Source of the DNA: Halanaerobiales bacterium
Lineage (GTDB): Bacteria > Bacillota > Halanaerobiia > Halanaerobiales > Halanaerobiaceae
Direction of reading: 5' to 3'
Length of the DNA stretch: 64,000 nt
Assembly: GCA_016278485.1 (NCBI GenBank)
Contig: JADQBT010000003.1
Coordinates: 62,001-126,000, forward strand
How positions within the stretch are numbered: position 1 is the first letter of the stretch; every line of letters starts with the position of its first letter. The translations under genes were made by a program, and so were the position numbers. This document shows positions 16,721 to 25,127 of the stretch, piece after piece. The notes under the pieces were generated by a model. It made no database searches. It worked only from the letters and a program-made list of their open reading frames with translations, and had not been told where the DNA came from.

Positions 16721-18265
16721 TTAGAGTGGAATGTTACCGTGTTTTTTCTGCGGTCTATCTTCTCTTTTGCCGATGACAGATTCTAAAGCCATGATAACTC
16801 TCTTTCTGGTTTCTTCAGGTAAAATTACATCATCTACATAACCATCTTTAGCTGCCTGATATGGATTAGCAAATTTTTCACGATATTCTTCAATTTTCTT
16901 TGCTCTTGTTTCAGCAGGATCATCAGAGGCTTTAATCTCTCTTCTAAAGATAATATTCGCAGCACCACCAGGTCCCATAACTGCAATTTCGGCAATTGGC
17001 CATGCAAAAACATAATCTGCCCCAACATGCCTACTGCTCATAGCAATATATGCTCCACCATATGCTTTTCTTGTAATCACATTGATTTTTGGTACACTAG
17101 CTTCAGAATATGCATAAAGCAACTTAGCACCATGTCTAATTACTCCCCCATACTCTTGATCTACACCAGGTAAGTAACCAGGTACATCTGTTAATGTTAA
17201 AATTGGAATATTGAAAGCATCGCAAAATCTAATAAAGCGAGCAGCCTTATCAGATGAATCAATATCTAAACAACCAGCTTTAAACTTAGGTTGATTTGCA
17301 ACAATACCAACAGATCTGCCACCCATTCTTGCAAAACCAATAACAATATTTTTTGCAAAAAATGGCTGAACCTCAAAGAAATCCTGATCATCAACAATTT
17401 GATTGATTACATCTCTAACGTCATAAGGTTTATTAGGATTATCTGAAACAATTTCCCTTAACTCCTCAGCACTTCTTTCAAAAGAATCAGCTGTTTCTTT
17501 AACAGGAGCTCCTTCTAAGTTGTTGTTTGGAATAAAGCTGATTAGTTTTTTAATTTGATCAAAACAAGCTTCTTCATTTTGAGCCAAGAATTGGGCAACC
17601 CCACTAATTTCATTATGAGTCATTCCGCCACCTAATTCTTCTGCACTAACCTCTTCACCTGTTACAGATTTAATAACCTGTGGACCAGTAATGAACATCT
17701 TACTAGTATCATCTACCATAAATACAAAATCAGTAAGGGCTGGAGAATATACAGCACCACCAGCACAAGGTCCTAAGATTACAGAAATTTGTGGAATAAC
17801 ACCAGAATTATGAGTATTTCTACTAAAAATACCACCATAACCTGCTAGTGAACCCACTCCTTCTTGAATACGAGCACCACCTGAATCATTTAAACCAATG
17901 ATTGGTACACCAGCTTTAGCAGCCATATCCATAACTTTCCATATCTTTTTAGCATGCATTTCACCAAGTGATCCACCCATTGCTGTAAAATCCTGAGCAT
18001 ATACAAAAACATTTCTACCACCAATAGTTCCTTGCCCAGTTACTACACCTTCAGCTGGTATTTCTTTATCAGCCATACCCAGACTTTGAGCGTGATGTTC
18101 AACATACATGCCTATTTCTTGAAAACTTTCAGCATCTAACAGCGCGTCTATTCTTTCTCTGGCAGTCTTTTTGCCTTTAGCGTGCTGTTTTTCAATTCTT
18201 TTCTCGCCACCGCCAAGTTTTATCTTCTTGCGTCGTTCATGAAGATCTTTAATTTTTTCTTCCAA
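16721..18265 (-). CDS. mmdA: Acyl-CoA carboxyltransferase subunit, methylmalonyl-CoA decarboxylase alpha type
   Basis: A 514-residue crotonase-fold carboxyltransferase, matching methylmalonyl-CoA decarboxylase alpha and propionyl-CoA carboxylase beta in length. It has an N-terminal half with SGGARIQEGVGSLAGYGGIF (about 128-147) and GPCAGGAVYSPALTDF, and a C-terminal half with the DVPGYLPGVDQEYGG motif and AYGGAYIAMSSR. The adjacent biotin, gamma and beta subunit genes show it works as a Na+-pumping decarboxylase rather than a carboxylase. The acyl group (methylmalonyl, malonyl or glutaconyl) cannot be fixed from sequence; methylmalonyl is the closest look. TTG start, AAAGGAGG site. Confidence 0.9.
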   Translation of the reverse strand: MEEKIKDLHERRKKIKLGGGEKRIEKQHAKGKKTARERIDALLDAESFQEIGMYVEHHAQSLGMADKEIPAEGVVTGQGTIGGRNVFVYAQDFTAMGGSLGEMHAKKIWKVMDMAAKAGVPIIGLNDSGGARIQEGVGSLAGYGGIFSRNTHNSGVIPQISVILGPCAGGAVYSPALTDFVFMVDDTSKMFITGPQVIKSVTGEEVSAEELGGGMTHNEISGVAQFLAQNEEACFDQIKKLISFIPNNNLEGAPVKETADSFERSAEELREIVSDNPNKPYDVRDVINQIVDDQDFFEVQPFFAKNIVIGFARMGGRSVGIVANQPKFKAGCLDIDSSDKAARFIRFCDAFNIPILTLTDVPGYLPGVDQEYGGVIRHGAKLLYAYSEASVPKINVITRKAYGGAYIAMSSRHVGADYVFAWPIAEIAVMGPGGAANIIFRREIKASDDPAETRAKKIEEYREKFANPYQAAKDGYVDDVILPEETRKRVIMALESVIGKREDRPQKKHGNIPL

Positions 18266-18361
18266 GGTTAAACCTCCTTTAAAAGGTATCTAAAATAAGT
18301 TTTTTTCTGTTTCCGTTACTATATATTCTTTGATATTATAGCTAATACCTTTGTGAATATT

Positions 18362-19312
18362 CTACAAATCAATACGCATTTCATTAGTGATATACATGAA
18401 AATGGACCAAATTAATCCACTAAGCATATCTGAACCAGAACTACTTCCAATTTTTTGCAGGTTATAAGCAGAATCTCTTATTTCTGTCACATTATTATTT
18501 AATTTTTCTACCAATTTAATTAAATATTCATTATATCCACCTTCTGCAGCAGCTTGTAACTGTATGCCACTTTCAAATGTTGTTAAATTAGAAAAACTAA
18601 CTCTCTGCAAAAAATTACGGATAGTATAGTCAGGTGTTGTCATACCAATTTTCTCGCCACAGGCCCAGCCTGTTAAAAAATCATCTCCAGCTGGGGTCAA
18701 ACCAGGACCAAGACCAATTAATTTAATTAAGCACTTGTCTTTTTCACTTTTATCTTCTGCTACTAGAAAACTCTCTAAAGATTGCAAAGCAACTCGCAGA
18801 AGATAATTTTTGCTATTACTAGCCGAGTTACAATAAATAGTATTTCCTCGCAAGTAGTTATAAATTCCTCCCAGCCCTTCTAATGAACCATTTTCTAAAA
18901 GTTCCGCCAAAAGAGCATCTTTAAATATGCTTAGTTGGTGTTTATTTTCACAATGCTTATCTGCCACTTTTACTTGCGGGCAACTCTCCCACCCAACCGC
19001 CTCTGAAAAATCTAAGTGGATATTTTTAGCTGGAAAAATTATTTCTTTTTTAGTTAGTTTAACTTTCATGCCTGTCTTTAAAGCAAGTTTTTTTATACTA
19101 AAACGCGCATGACTCTTAATACGCAAATGATATGGTGCCATAATCACCGACTTATCTATTAAGGAAAATCCCAAATTATCATTTATCACTTTAATGTTTG
19201 CCACATGGTCAAAAACACTTTTGACTTCACATTCTATATCTTCAAGTACAGAAAGTTTATTTAATATAAAATCTCCTGCCTGATCAATTTTAAAGTCAAA
19301 CTCAAGTTGCAT
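18362..19312 (-). CDS. allH: DUF2877 protein, AllH (YlbF)-like carbamoyltransferase subunit
   Basis: A 316-residue protein with the DUF2877 signature GLGPGLTPAGDDFLTGW (about 198-214) and the C-terminal SSSGSDMLSGLIWSIF segment. E. coli YlbF (AllH) of this family is the third subunit of oxamate carbamoyltransferase with FdrA (AllF) and YlbE (AllG). All three homologues occur here, but allH stands apart, 1 nt after the pucR-type regulator and ahead of the decarboxylase genes. It is probably co-transcribed with both. No substitute function is evident. Confidence 0.85.
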   Translation of the reverse strand: MQLEFDFKIDQAGDFILNKLSVLEDIECEVKSVFDHVANIKVINDNLGFSLIDKSVIMAPYHLRIKSHARFSIKKLALKTGMKVKLTKKEIIFPAKNIHLDFSEAVGWESCPQVKVADKHCENKHQLSIFKDALLAELLENGSLEGLGGIYNYLRGNTIYCNSASNSKNYLLRVALQSLESFLVAEDKSEKDKCLIKLIGLGPGLTPAGDDFLTGWACGEKIGMTTPDYTIRNFLQRVSFSNLTTFESGIQLQAAAEGGYNEYLIKLVEKLNNNVTEIRDSAYNLQKIGSSSGSDMLSGLIWSIFMYITNEMRIDL

Positions 19313-19313
19313 T

Positions 19314-20993
19314 TCACCAACTACTTTCCATCTCTGCCAAACTCATTAATTTTAAAGCAACCTCAAGATTTAATCTATCATTGGCATCATTCATTTCAAA
19401 ACCCGTTATTTTCTCTATTCTTTGCAATCTATAAAGAGCAGTATTATAATGAATGAATAATTTTTTGGCAATATTTGTTAGGTTGCCGTTTTCTTCAAAA
19501 TATGCTTGTAATGTTTTTACTAGTTCTGTATTATGGTCTTCATCATATTTAATTAAAGGATTAATAGTATTAATCAAAAACGAACGCAAATCATCTTCTT
19601 CAACATTATAAAGTAATTTATAAACACCGAGTTTATCAAAAAAGTAAATGAGCTTATCCTCATCTTTTAATTTATAAGATACACTAATTGCTCTTTTGGC
19701 TTGATAATAGCCTTGTTTAATATTAACAATGTTATCAATAAAAGTACCTACACCTACTTTAATTAATGATCTATCCTCTTTTTTATTAAAAATAGCAAGC
19801 ACATTATTTATGTAATCAACAATCTCTTTTTGACAGTACTCATTGTCATCAACGTCACCTGGGTATAATAAGACAACATATGTACCAATATCACCAGTAA
19901 TCAGATCAGGCCCATCCAGGACAGATATTCGATTCAGAACAGTTTTTTGGATATTCTGGCTTAGTACTTTTTTCTTCATTTCTCTATTAATTAATTTCTT
20001 TAAGTCAATTAAAACAACCATATACCCCTTATCAAAATTCCAACCTATTCTTTCGCCCCTTTTAAGTAAGGTGTCACGTTCCTCTATCTTACCTTTTAAA
20101 ATATCATAAAGGAGTTCATTTTTATATCTTCTTTCAACTTCAGAAATTGCCTGTTGATTTAAGATATCAAGTGCCGCAATTGTACTTGCCCATTTTAAAG
20201 TAGCCAGATCTAATATATTAATCTCAGAACAAATATCCCACGCATAAAGGTAACCATAAAAGCTATTACTTGTAATAATTGGTATAGCATGCAGATTATA
20301 TATTTCCCCATTAATTTTAATGTTTTTTTGTTTTGAACTTGGTGTTTCTACATTTGAAAAACTAAAACCTTCCTGCCTCTCAATTGTAGCATAAAGCTCT
20401 TCCTCATTAACCTCCTCGCTGATCTCCAGAGGAATGTTAATGGATAATATATTATTATTATTATCAGTTATCATGATCGGATTATCAATCATTTCCGCTA
20501 AAACATCTGCCAACTTTTCTAGTCCCTCTCTATAAAGAATAATATCAGTTAACTCTTCATGAATATTTAGCGTTTTTCGTAAAAATTCAGTCTGCACATC
20601 AAGTATTTTACTTGAGACCGAATTTATTAATTCAGAATAAGAGAAAGAGTAAGGCACCTGTAGAAGAGGAAAATTATATTCTTCAGCCTGTTTTATCATA
20701 AAACTAGGTATTTCCTTTATATAGCGTCCTGGTTTAATTGCTAATCCTGCTAACTCTTTTTTTACCAATGAAGGAATCAAGGTTCGTAGAGCAATTTCAT
20801 CATCTTTAATAGAATAAAGAGTAGTGAAAAGCAACTCACCCTTTTCCACCCAATCAACGATATCTGGTACTTCCATGATATTTAGTTTTGTAATTCTTCT
20901 TTCTACACCATCTGCGCCAGCCAATAATTTGATTTTTTTCATATTATCCAGATCTAACGCTTCACGAACAGTTATACCTATTAACTCCTTCAT
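19314..20993 (-). CDS. pucR: PucR-family transcriptional regulator
   Basis: A 559-residue regulator with the three-part PucR plan: N-terminal PucR (purine catabolism) domain (about 1-125, beginning ELIGITVREALDLDNMKK), a central GGDEF-like/CdaR middle domain (about 285-430) and a C-terminal helix-turn-helix of the PucR/CdaR type (about 490-550; LFIHYNTALYRLQRIEKITG). In Bacillus, PucR controls purine catabolism in response to allantoin-type intermediates. Position next to allH and the decarboxylase implies local control of the 9-24 kb cluster. It has its own promoter and a 5'-end hairpin leader, suggesting autoregulation or attenuation. Confidence 0.9.
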   Translation of the reverse strand: MKELIGITVREALDLDNMKKIKLLAGADGVERRITKLNIMEVPDIVDWVEKGELLFTTLYSIKDDEIALRTLIPSLVKKELAGLAIKPGRYIKEIPSFMIKQAEEYNFPLLQVPYSFSYSELINSVSSKILDVQTEFLRKTLNIHEELTDIILYREGLEKLADVLAEMIDNPIMITDNNNNILSINIPLEISEEVNEEELYATIERQEGFSFSNVETPSSKQKNIKINGEIYNLHAIPIITSNSFYGYLYAWDICSEINILDLATLKWASTIAALDILNQQAISEVERRYKNELLYDILKGKIEERDTLLKRGERIGWNFDKGYMVVLIDLKKLINREMKKKVLSQNIQKTVLNRISVLDGPDLITGDIGTYVVLLYPGDVDDNEYCQKEIVDYINNVLAIFNKKEDRSLIKVGVGTFIDNIVNIKQGYYQAKRAISVSYKLKDEDKLIYFFDKLGVYKLLYNVEEDDLRSFLINTINPLIKYDEDHNTELVKTLQAYFEENGNLTNIAKKLFIHYNTALYRLQRIEKITGFEMNDANDRLNLEVALKLMSLAEMESSW

Positions 20994-21012
20994 AATTTAC
21001 CGCCCTTCCTAA

Positions 21013-21079
21013 AACAAAATAAAAATAGAGAACCCTTATGTAATTTTTACATAAAAAAACATAAATATGCGGGCTCTCT
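21013..21079 (-). terminator. Terminator-like hairpin at the 5' end of the pucR transcript
   Basis: Stem 21071-21079 with 21027-21035 (one G-U pair) encloses a second inverted repeat (21037-21055, TTATGTAA/TTACATAA) and is followed by a U-rich run (21013-21026) on the minus strand. The predicted transcription start (about 21077) lies at the base of the stem, so almost the whole leader is a terminator-like structure. Confidence 0.6.
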
Positions 21080-21082
21080 TGT

Positions 21083-21111
21083 ATAATATCTCAAAAACAT
21101 TTTTAAATCAA
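21083..21111 (-). promoter_or_regulatory. Promoter of pucR operon
   Basis: Minus-strand TTGATT (21106-21111) and TATTAT (21083-21088), spacing 17 nt. Confidence 0.65.
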
Positions 21112-21137
21112 GTCAATGTTTAAGGAAAGATGCTTTA

Positions 21138-22730
21138 TTAAATTTTTGAAAGAGATTCTAATGCTAATCCTATCTCAACAATTCCTTTTCCGTTAATTCT
21201 AGGAATCATAGCAAATTTAAATAAACGATTATCTTCTATCCGACGATGCATTGGCGTAATAACACTATCATTTAGGTCAGACAAATCTAATTTAGCTGCC
21301 CATTCATTAATTTCAAATAAATTTTCACCTAAAATTTCATCGATTGTTGTTAAAGTGAATTCACCAGAATCATTTGTAATAAATATATCATCTATTGCTG
21401 TCTCTTGTTTTATCTTTTCTAATAAATCCTTAGTAAAAGCTTCATCTTCCTCTATATCTCTTATCCTTCTACATAGGTTTATCATTGTTTTATCCATAAT
21501 CTTACTAGTTAAAAGCATTTCAGAATCTACCGAATCTTTATACAAAACGTTAGACATCTCATCAATTTCAGAAAGAAATTCACATTGATTATCTACCGAA
21601 CTTGCCACTTCTTCACCACTTGCTGCATTAGTTTCTGCTATTGAAAGTATAGTATTTAAAGTACCTTCCGATTGGTTAATTACTACAGCAGCTTCTTCAG
21701 AAGCTTGGTTTAACTCATGCATCAAAGTGAAATTATTTGAGACTATCTGATTGACATTCTTAATCATTTCTCCTACTTGAATAGTATTAGTTGTCTGTTG
21801 TTCAATAATTACAACATTTTCTTTCATCTGATTGTGAATAGATACCACCAAACTATTTACATTCTCTAGCAATTCACTTATTTGTTTTGCAGAACTATCA
21901 ACTTCCTGGGCCAGATCTCTAATCTGATTTGCTACAACTCCAAAGCTCTGCCCCTCAGCGCCAGCACGTGCAGCTTCAATAGATGCATTTAAAGCCAATA
22001 AATTAGTCTGTTTAGCTATGCCTGTTATAATATTGACAATATCAGTTACTTCCTTTGATCTTTCTGTGAGTTCTTCAATATTATGCATTGTCTTAGTTAC
22101 CATTTGATTATTTCTTTTCGATTCATCAATCAGTTCATTTACCAATTGATCCCCTTTATGGGCAATATTAGTCGCTTTTTCAGAAGCAGAAGCAACTTTT
22201 TCGGTATCGTTATTGGTTTTACTTATATAATCGTATATTTTCTGAAATGCTTTTTCTGTTTCATCTAACTTCACCGCCTGTGTTTCAGCACCTTCGGCTA
22301 CTTCATTAATTGCATTGGCTATGTCAGTAGTCATCCCAAAAATATCTTTGACATTTTTTTGTAAATTTTCTGCTTTCTCTGCAGTATGTACAGATGAACC
22401 AATGACTTGTTCAAAAAGTGATCTCAAATTAGATAAAATTTCATTCAATTTATTTGTTATGAAATAATAACTGCTATTTTGGTTAACCTCAAATCTCTGG
22501 CCAAAATCACCTTCGATAATCATATTCAAAGTTGTCTTAATTTTCTTCTGCTCATCTTTTTTCTGATACTCATATAAAGCCATGCACAACAATCCTAATA
22601 TAAGGTTCAAAATAATAATTGTTGAGAGAAAGCCCCATTGATACATACCAACGAGATAATTAGTTAACAACGGATTAATAAAAACGATCATTGTTAAAAA
22701 TATAATCAATAAATTACGACTCCTCTTCAT
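21138..22730 (-). CDS. Methyl-accepting chemotaxis protein with C-terminal sensor-like domain
   Basis: A 530-residue chemoreceptor. Two adjacent membrane helices (about 7-26 and 33-52) with almost no periplasmic loop are followed by a HAMP-like linker, the methylation and signalling coiled coil with the tip motif LLALNASIEAARAGAEG (about 248-264), and an extra C-terminal domain of about 120 residues (about 405-530). The last part resembles a small sensory (Cache/PAS-like) fold and would be cytoplasmic. ATG 22730 is chosen over the 21-codon longer frame because AGGAGG precedes it. Placement between the nucleobase permease and pucR suggests taxis to nucleobases. Confidence 0.88.
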   Translation of the reverse strand: MKRSRNLLIIFLTMIVFINPLLTNYLVGMYQWGFLSTIIILNLILGLLCMALYEYQKKDEQKKIKTTLNMIIEGDFGQRFEVNQNSSYYFITNKLNEILSNLRSLFEQVIGSSVHTAEKAENLQKNVKDIFGMTTDIANAINEVAEGAETQAVKLDETEKAFQKIYDYISKTNNDTEKVASASEKATNIAHKGDQLVNELIDESKRNNQMVTKTMHNIEELTERSKEVTDIVNIITGIAKQTNLLALNASIEAARAGAEGQSFGVVANQIRDLAQEVDSSAKQISELLENVNSLVVSIHNQMKENVVIIEQQTTNTIQVGEMIKNVNQIVSNNFTLMHELNQASEEAAVVINQSEGTLNTILSIAETNAASGEEVASSVDNQCEFLSEIDEMSNVLYKDSVDSEMLLTSKIMDKTMINLCRRIRDIEEDEAFTKDLLEKIKQETAIDDIFITNDSGEFTLTTIDEILGENLFEINEWAAKLDLSDLNDSVITPMHRRIEDNRLFKFAMIPRINGKGIVEIGLALESLSKI

Positions 22731-22767
22731 GATGAAAGTCCTCCTTTGACCAAATAATACCATAAAT

Positions 22768-22801
22768 AATGAATAGTGTCCATAATTGGACACTATTCAT
22801 T
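22768..22801 (-). terminator. Perfect 14-bp inverted repeat between permease and chemoreceptor genes
   Basis: AATGAATAGTGTCC (22768-22781) and its exact complement (22788-22801) flank a 6-nt loop, 25 nt after the permease stop. The downstream minus-strand sequence (ATTTATGGTATTATTT) is only partly U-rich, so it may be a leaky terminator, an mRNA stabiliser, or an operator for the chemoreceptor gene. Confidence 0.6.
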
Positions 22802-22825
22802 ACTAAATCTTATGTTATTTGTTAC

Positions 22826-24061
22826 TTATAGCTCATCTGGATGTGGTAATACTTGATTAAGCACAATACCTACTAAAGCAGCAAGTGCCATACCTGCAAA
22901 TTCAAGATCCCACAGTTTTAGAGTAGCGCCACCAAGACCAAGCACTAAAATAGTAGCTGCAATAATCAAGTTTCTAGAAATTTTAAGATCTGTCTGGTTT
23001 TCTACAACTGTTCTGACACCAATAGCAGCAATCATACCAAAGAGTAAGATTGAAATACCACCAATAACTGGTTGTGGAATTGTTTCAATAAATCCACCCA
23101 ATTTAGGAACAAGTGCCAGAATAATAGCAAATGTAGCAGCAATTCTCATTACAAGCGGATCAAATACCTTTGTAAGAGCTAATACACCAGTGTTTTCACC
23201 ATATGTTGTGTTTGGTGGACCACCGAAAAGTCCAGCAAAAGCTGTTGCTAGACCATCACCAAGCATTGTTCTATGAATACCTGGGTCTTCAACAAACTCT
23301 GATCCTTTACCAACAGTATTACTAATTGCCAAGATATCTCCAACATGTTCAACCATTGAAACAATAGCAACTGGCGCAATAATGGAGATTGCTGTAAGAT
23401 CAAATTTAGGTACTGTAAATGCTGGTAAACCAAACCATGGCGCATTTATAATTGGGGCAAAGTCAACAATACCTGCCACAACAGCTGCCAGATAACCAGC
23501 AACTAAACCAACAATAACCGGTACAATTTTAAAGAATCCTTTTGCAAATACTGCAGCAATAGTTGCACCAAGCAGTGCAGTAGCTGCAACAATTACACCA
23601 GCCGCTCCAGTGCCAGAAGCTTGATCAATAGCAACCGGTGCAAGATTAAGACCAATTACCATAATGATTGGACCTGTAACGATTGGCGGGAATACACTTC
23701 TAATTAAACTAGGACCTATTTTATATATTAAAAAGGCCACAAGTGCATATATGATACCAGCAGCAATAATCCCACCTTGAGCAAATGGAATACCCTGCTT
23801 TTCTACTACCAATGCAATAGGTGCAATAAAAGCAAATGAAGAACCTAGATAAGCAGGCACCTTCTTCTTAGTAATAAAATGAAAAAGCCAAGTTCCTACA
23901 CCAGCAGTAAACAAAGCAACAGAAATATTAAGTCCAGTCAAGATAGGCACAAGAATTGTAGCTCCAAACATTGCAAAAGCATGTTGTAATCCTAATAAAT
24001 ACTTTTGAGTTGATGGAAGTTCATTAACATCCCATATACCCGGTACTTTTTTCTCATCCAT
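22826..24061 (-). CDS. NCS2-family nucleobase (uracil/xanthine) permease
   Basis: A 411-residue transporter with about 14 membrane helices of the uracil-xanthine (UraA-like, NCS2) family. N-terminal YLLGLQHAFAMFGATILVPIL is diagnostic, as is the central motif GDGLATAFAGLFGGPPNTTYGENTG (about 270-294), whose NTTYGENTG form is of the uracil type rather than the 'P.TTFSQN' urate/xanthine type. It would import a pyrimidine or purine base with H+ or Na+. First gene of the catabolic run; promoter at 24192-24220. The uracil-type motif supports a pyrimidine substrate. Confidence 0.92.
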   Translation of the reverse strand: MDEKKVPGIWDVNELPSTQKYLLGLQHAFAMFGATILVPILTGLNISVALFTAGVGTWLFHFITKKKVPAYLGSSFAFIAPIALVVEKQGIPFAQGGIIAAGIIYALVAFLIYKIGPSLIRSVFPPIVTGPIIMVIGLNLAPVAIDQASGTGAAGVIVAATALLGATIAAVFAKGFFKIVPVIVGLVAGYLAAVVAGIVDFAPIINAPWFGLPAFTVPKFDLTAISIIAPVAIVSMVEHVGDILAISNTVGKGSEFVEDPGIHRTMLGDGLATAFAGLFGGPPNTTYGENTGVLALTKVFDPLVMRIAATFAIILALVPKLGGFIETIPQPVIGGISILLFGMIAAIGVRTVVENQTDLKISRNLIIAATILVLGLGGATLKLWDLEFAGMALAALVGIVLNQVLPHPDEL

Positions 24062-24404
24062 AAATTTTAACTCCTCCTTATTAATAATAAAAATAATGAC
24101 AAATAAAGATCTACACTTCTTCTATAGACTTCACCTCCCTCAAAATAGCTTGTTGATTGAAAAGTTAGAATTTTACCACTCTTTTTATCTAATTATAAAT
24201 TGACATAATATGCATGTCCACTTCTTAGTTTAATTTCTTCTTAATAACTATATTCTATGCATATGCATATTTACCTTTGTGAAATTTTACAAAATTAGGC
24301 ATCCCGATTGTTAATATCTAATAATTTTATTTCTACTGATTCACTTTACTTTTAAAACACTTTTCGTTACCATAATATAGGAATAGAAGATTAAAGGAGG
24401 AATA
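24062..24404. other. Divergent intergenic region, permease and nitroreductase
   Basis: 343 nt, very AT-rich. It holds the permease promoter (24192-24220) and a roughly 125-nt permease leader with a short TCTA...TAGA hairpin. No purine riboswitch core was found. A near-palindromic ATGCATATGCAT lies around 24255-24266. No gene is seen. Confidence 0.6.
24192..24220 (-). promoter_or_regulatory. Promoter of the NCS2 permease gene
   Basis: Minus-strand TGGACA (24215-24220) and TATAAT (24192-24197) with 17-nt spacing; start predicted near 24185. Confidence 0.7.
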
Positions 24405-24890
24405 ATGATGAATTTGATTAATTTATTAAAAGAAAGACGCTCCATCCGTAAATTCACTGACAAAAAGGTAGATAAAAGCTCATTAGAAAAAATGGTCGAA
24501 GTTGCTAGATATGCTCCAACAGCTAACAATGTTCAGCCCTGGGATTTTATTGTAGTCACTGATAAAAATAAGTTGAATAAAATCACAAACTTAATAGACC
24601 AAGGAAAAGATTTTCCAGCCTGCATAGTCGTCTTCACTGATAAAGTAAAACATGCTCTTGAAGATGGTGCAAATGCAAGCACCTATTTGCTTTTAGCAGC
24701 CAAAGCTTTGGGACTAGGTACTTGTTGGATAGCAGGTTATAATAAACCTTTTGCCAATGAATTAAAAAGTACATTAGCTGTGCCTGAGGACAAAATATTA
24801 ATTTCTATTATATCTATCGGCCATCCTAATGAAAATCCTAAACCCGAAAAGAAAGAATTAGAAACTACTATTCACTGGGAAAATTATTAA
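24405..24890 (+). CDS. Nitroreductase-family FMN protein
   Basis: A 161-residue protein of the short nitroreductase group. It begins with the FMN-binding RRSIRKFTDKKV (about 12-23) and RYAPTANNVQPWDFIVV (about 36-52), and later has LLLAAKALGLGTCWIAGY (about 92-109). It would reduce nitro or quinone compounds, or act as an FMN-dependent dehydrogenase, with NAD(P)H. Two adjacent ATG codons follow GGAGG; the second (24408) has the better spacing. Transcribed divergently from the permease. No specific link to nucleobase breakdown is visible. Confidence 0.88.
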   Translation: MMNLINLLKERRSIRKFTDKKVDKSSLEKMVEVARYAPTANNVQPWDFIVVTDKNKLNKITNLIDQGKDFPACIVVFTDKVKHALEDGANASTYLLLAAKALGLGTCWIAGYNKPFANELKSTLAVPEDKILISIISIGHPNENPKPEKKELETTIHWENY

Positions 24891-24945
24891 ACTACCTTGA
24901 TACTACTGACATTATAACATATCACTTCAATTATTTCTACAATGT

Positions 24946-24974
24946 TCGACTTTTTTCTTATACCATGTTATAAT
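24946..24974 (+). promoter_or_regulatory. Promoter of the BMP-type nucleoside importer operon
   Basis: TCGACT (24946-24951) and a perfect TATAAT (24969-24974), spacing 17 nt. The predicted start lies within the first arm of the hairpin described next. Confidence 0.62.
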
Positions 24975-24975
24975 A

Positions 24976-25020
24976 AAGGCAGAAAATTATTACTCTGATA
25001 ATTATCTGCCTTTATTTAAT
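24976..25020 (+). terminator. Terminator-like hairpin at the 5' end of the importer transcript
   Basis: GGCAGA-A-AATTAT (24978-24990) pairs with ATAATT-A-TCTGCC (24998-25010) with one mismatch, followed by TTTATTTAATATTATTTTTTT. It may end transcription from the nitroreductase gene, or act as an attenuator for the importer because it overlaps the predicted start, as does the hairpin ahead of pucR. Confidence 0.6.
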
Positions 25021-25127
25021 ATTATTTTTTTGAAAATTTTACAGATAATTGTCTAAATTAGCACAACAGGAGGTGAGTTTTTTAGTATCTCTTTTTATTT
25101 CAACTAAAACAAGGAGGTAATATTAAA

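Noticed and set aside
16721-18265. Propionyl-CoA or acetyl-CoA carboxylase beta subunit
   Set aside because: No biotin carboxylase gene is present, while the gamma, carrier and Na+-pumping beta subunits are adjacent, so decarboxylase is the better reading.
24062-25127. Purine riboswitch before the permease or the nucleoside importer
   Set aside because: The three-way junction core (TATAA...GTTTCTAC...) was looked for on both strands and not found.
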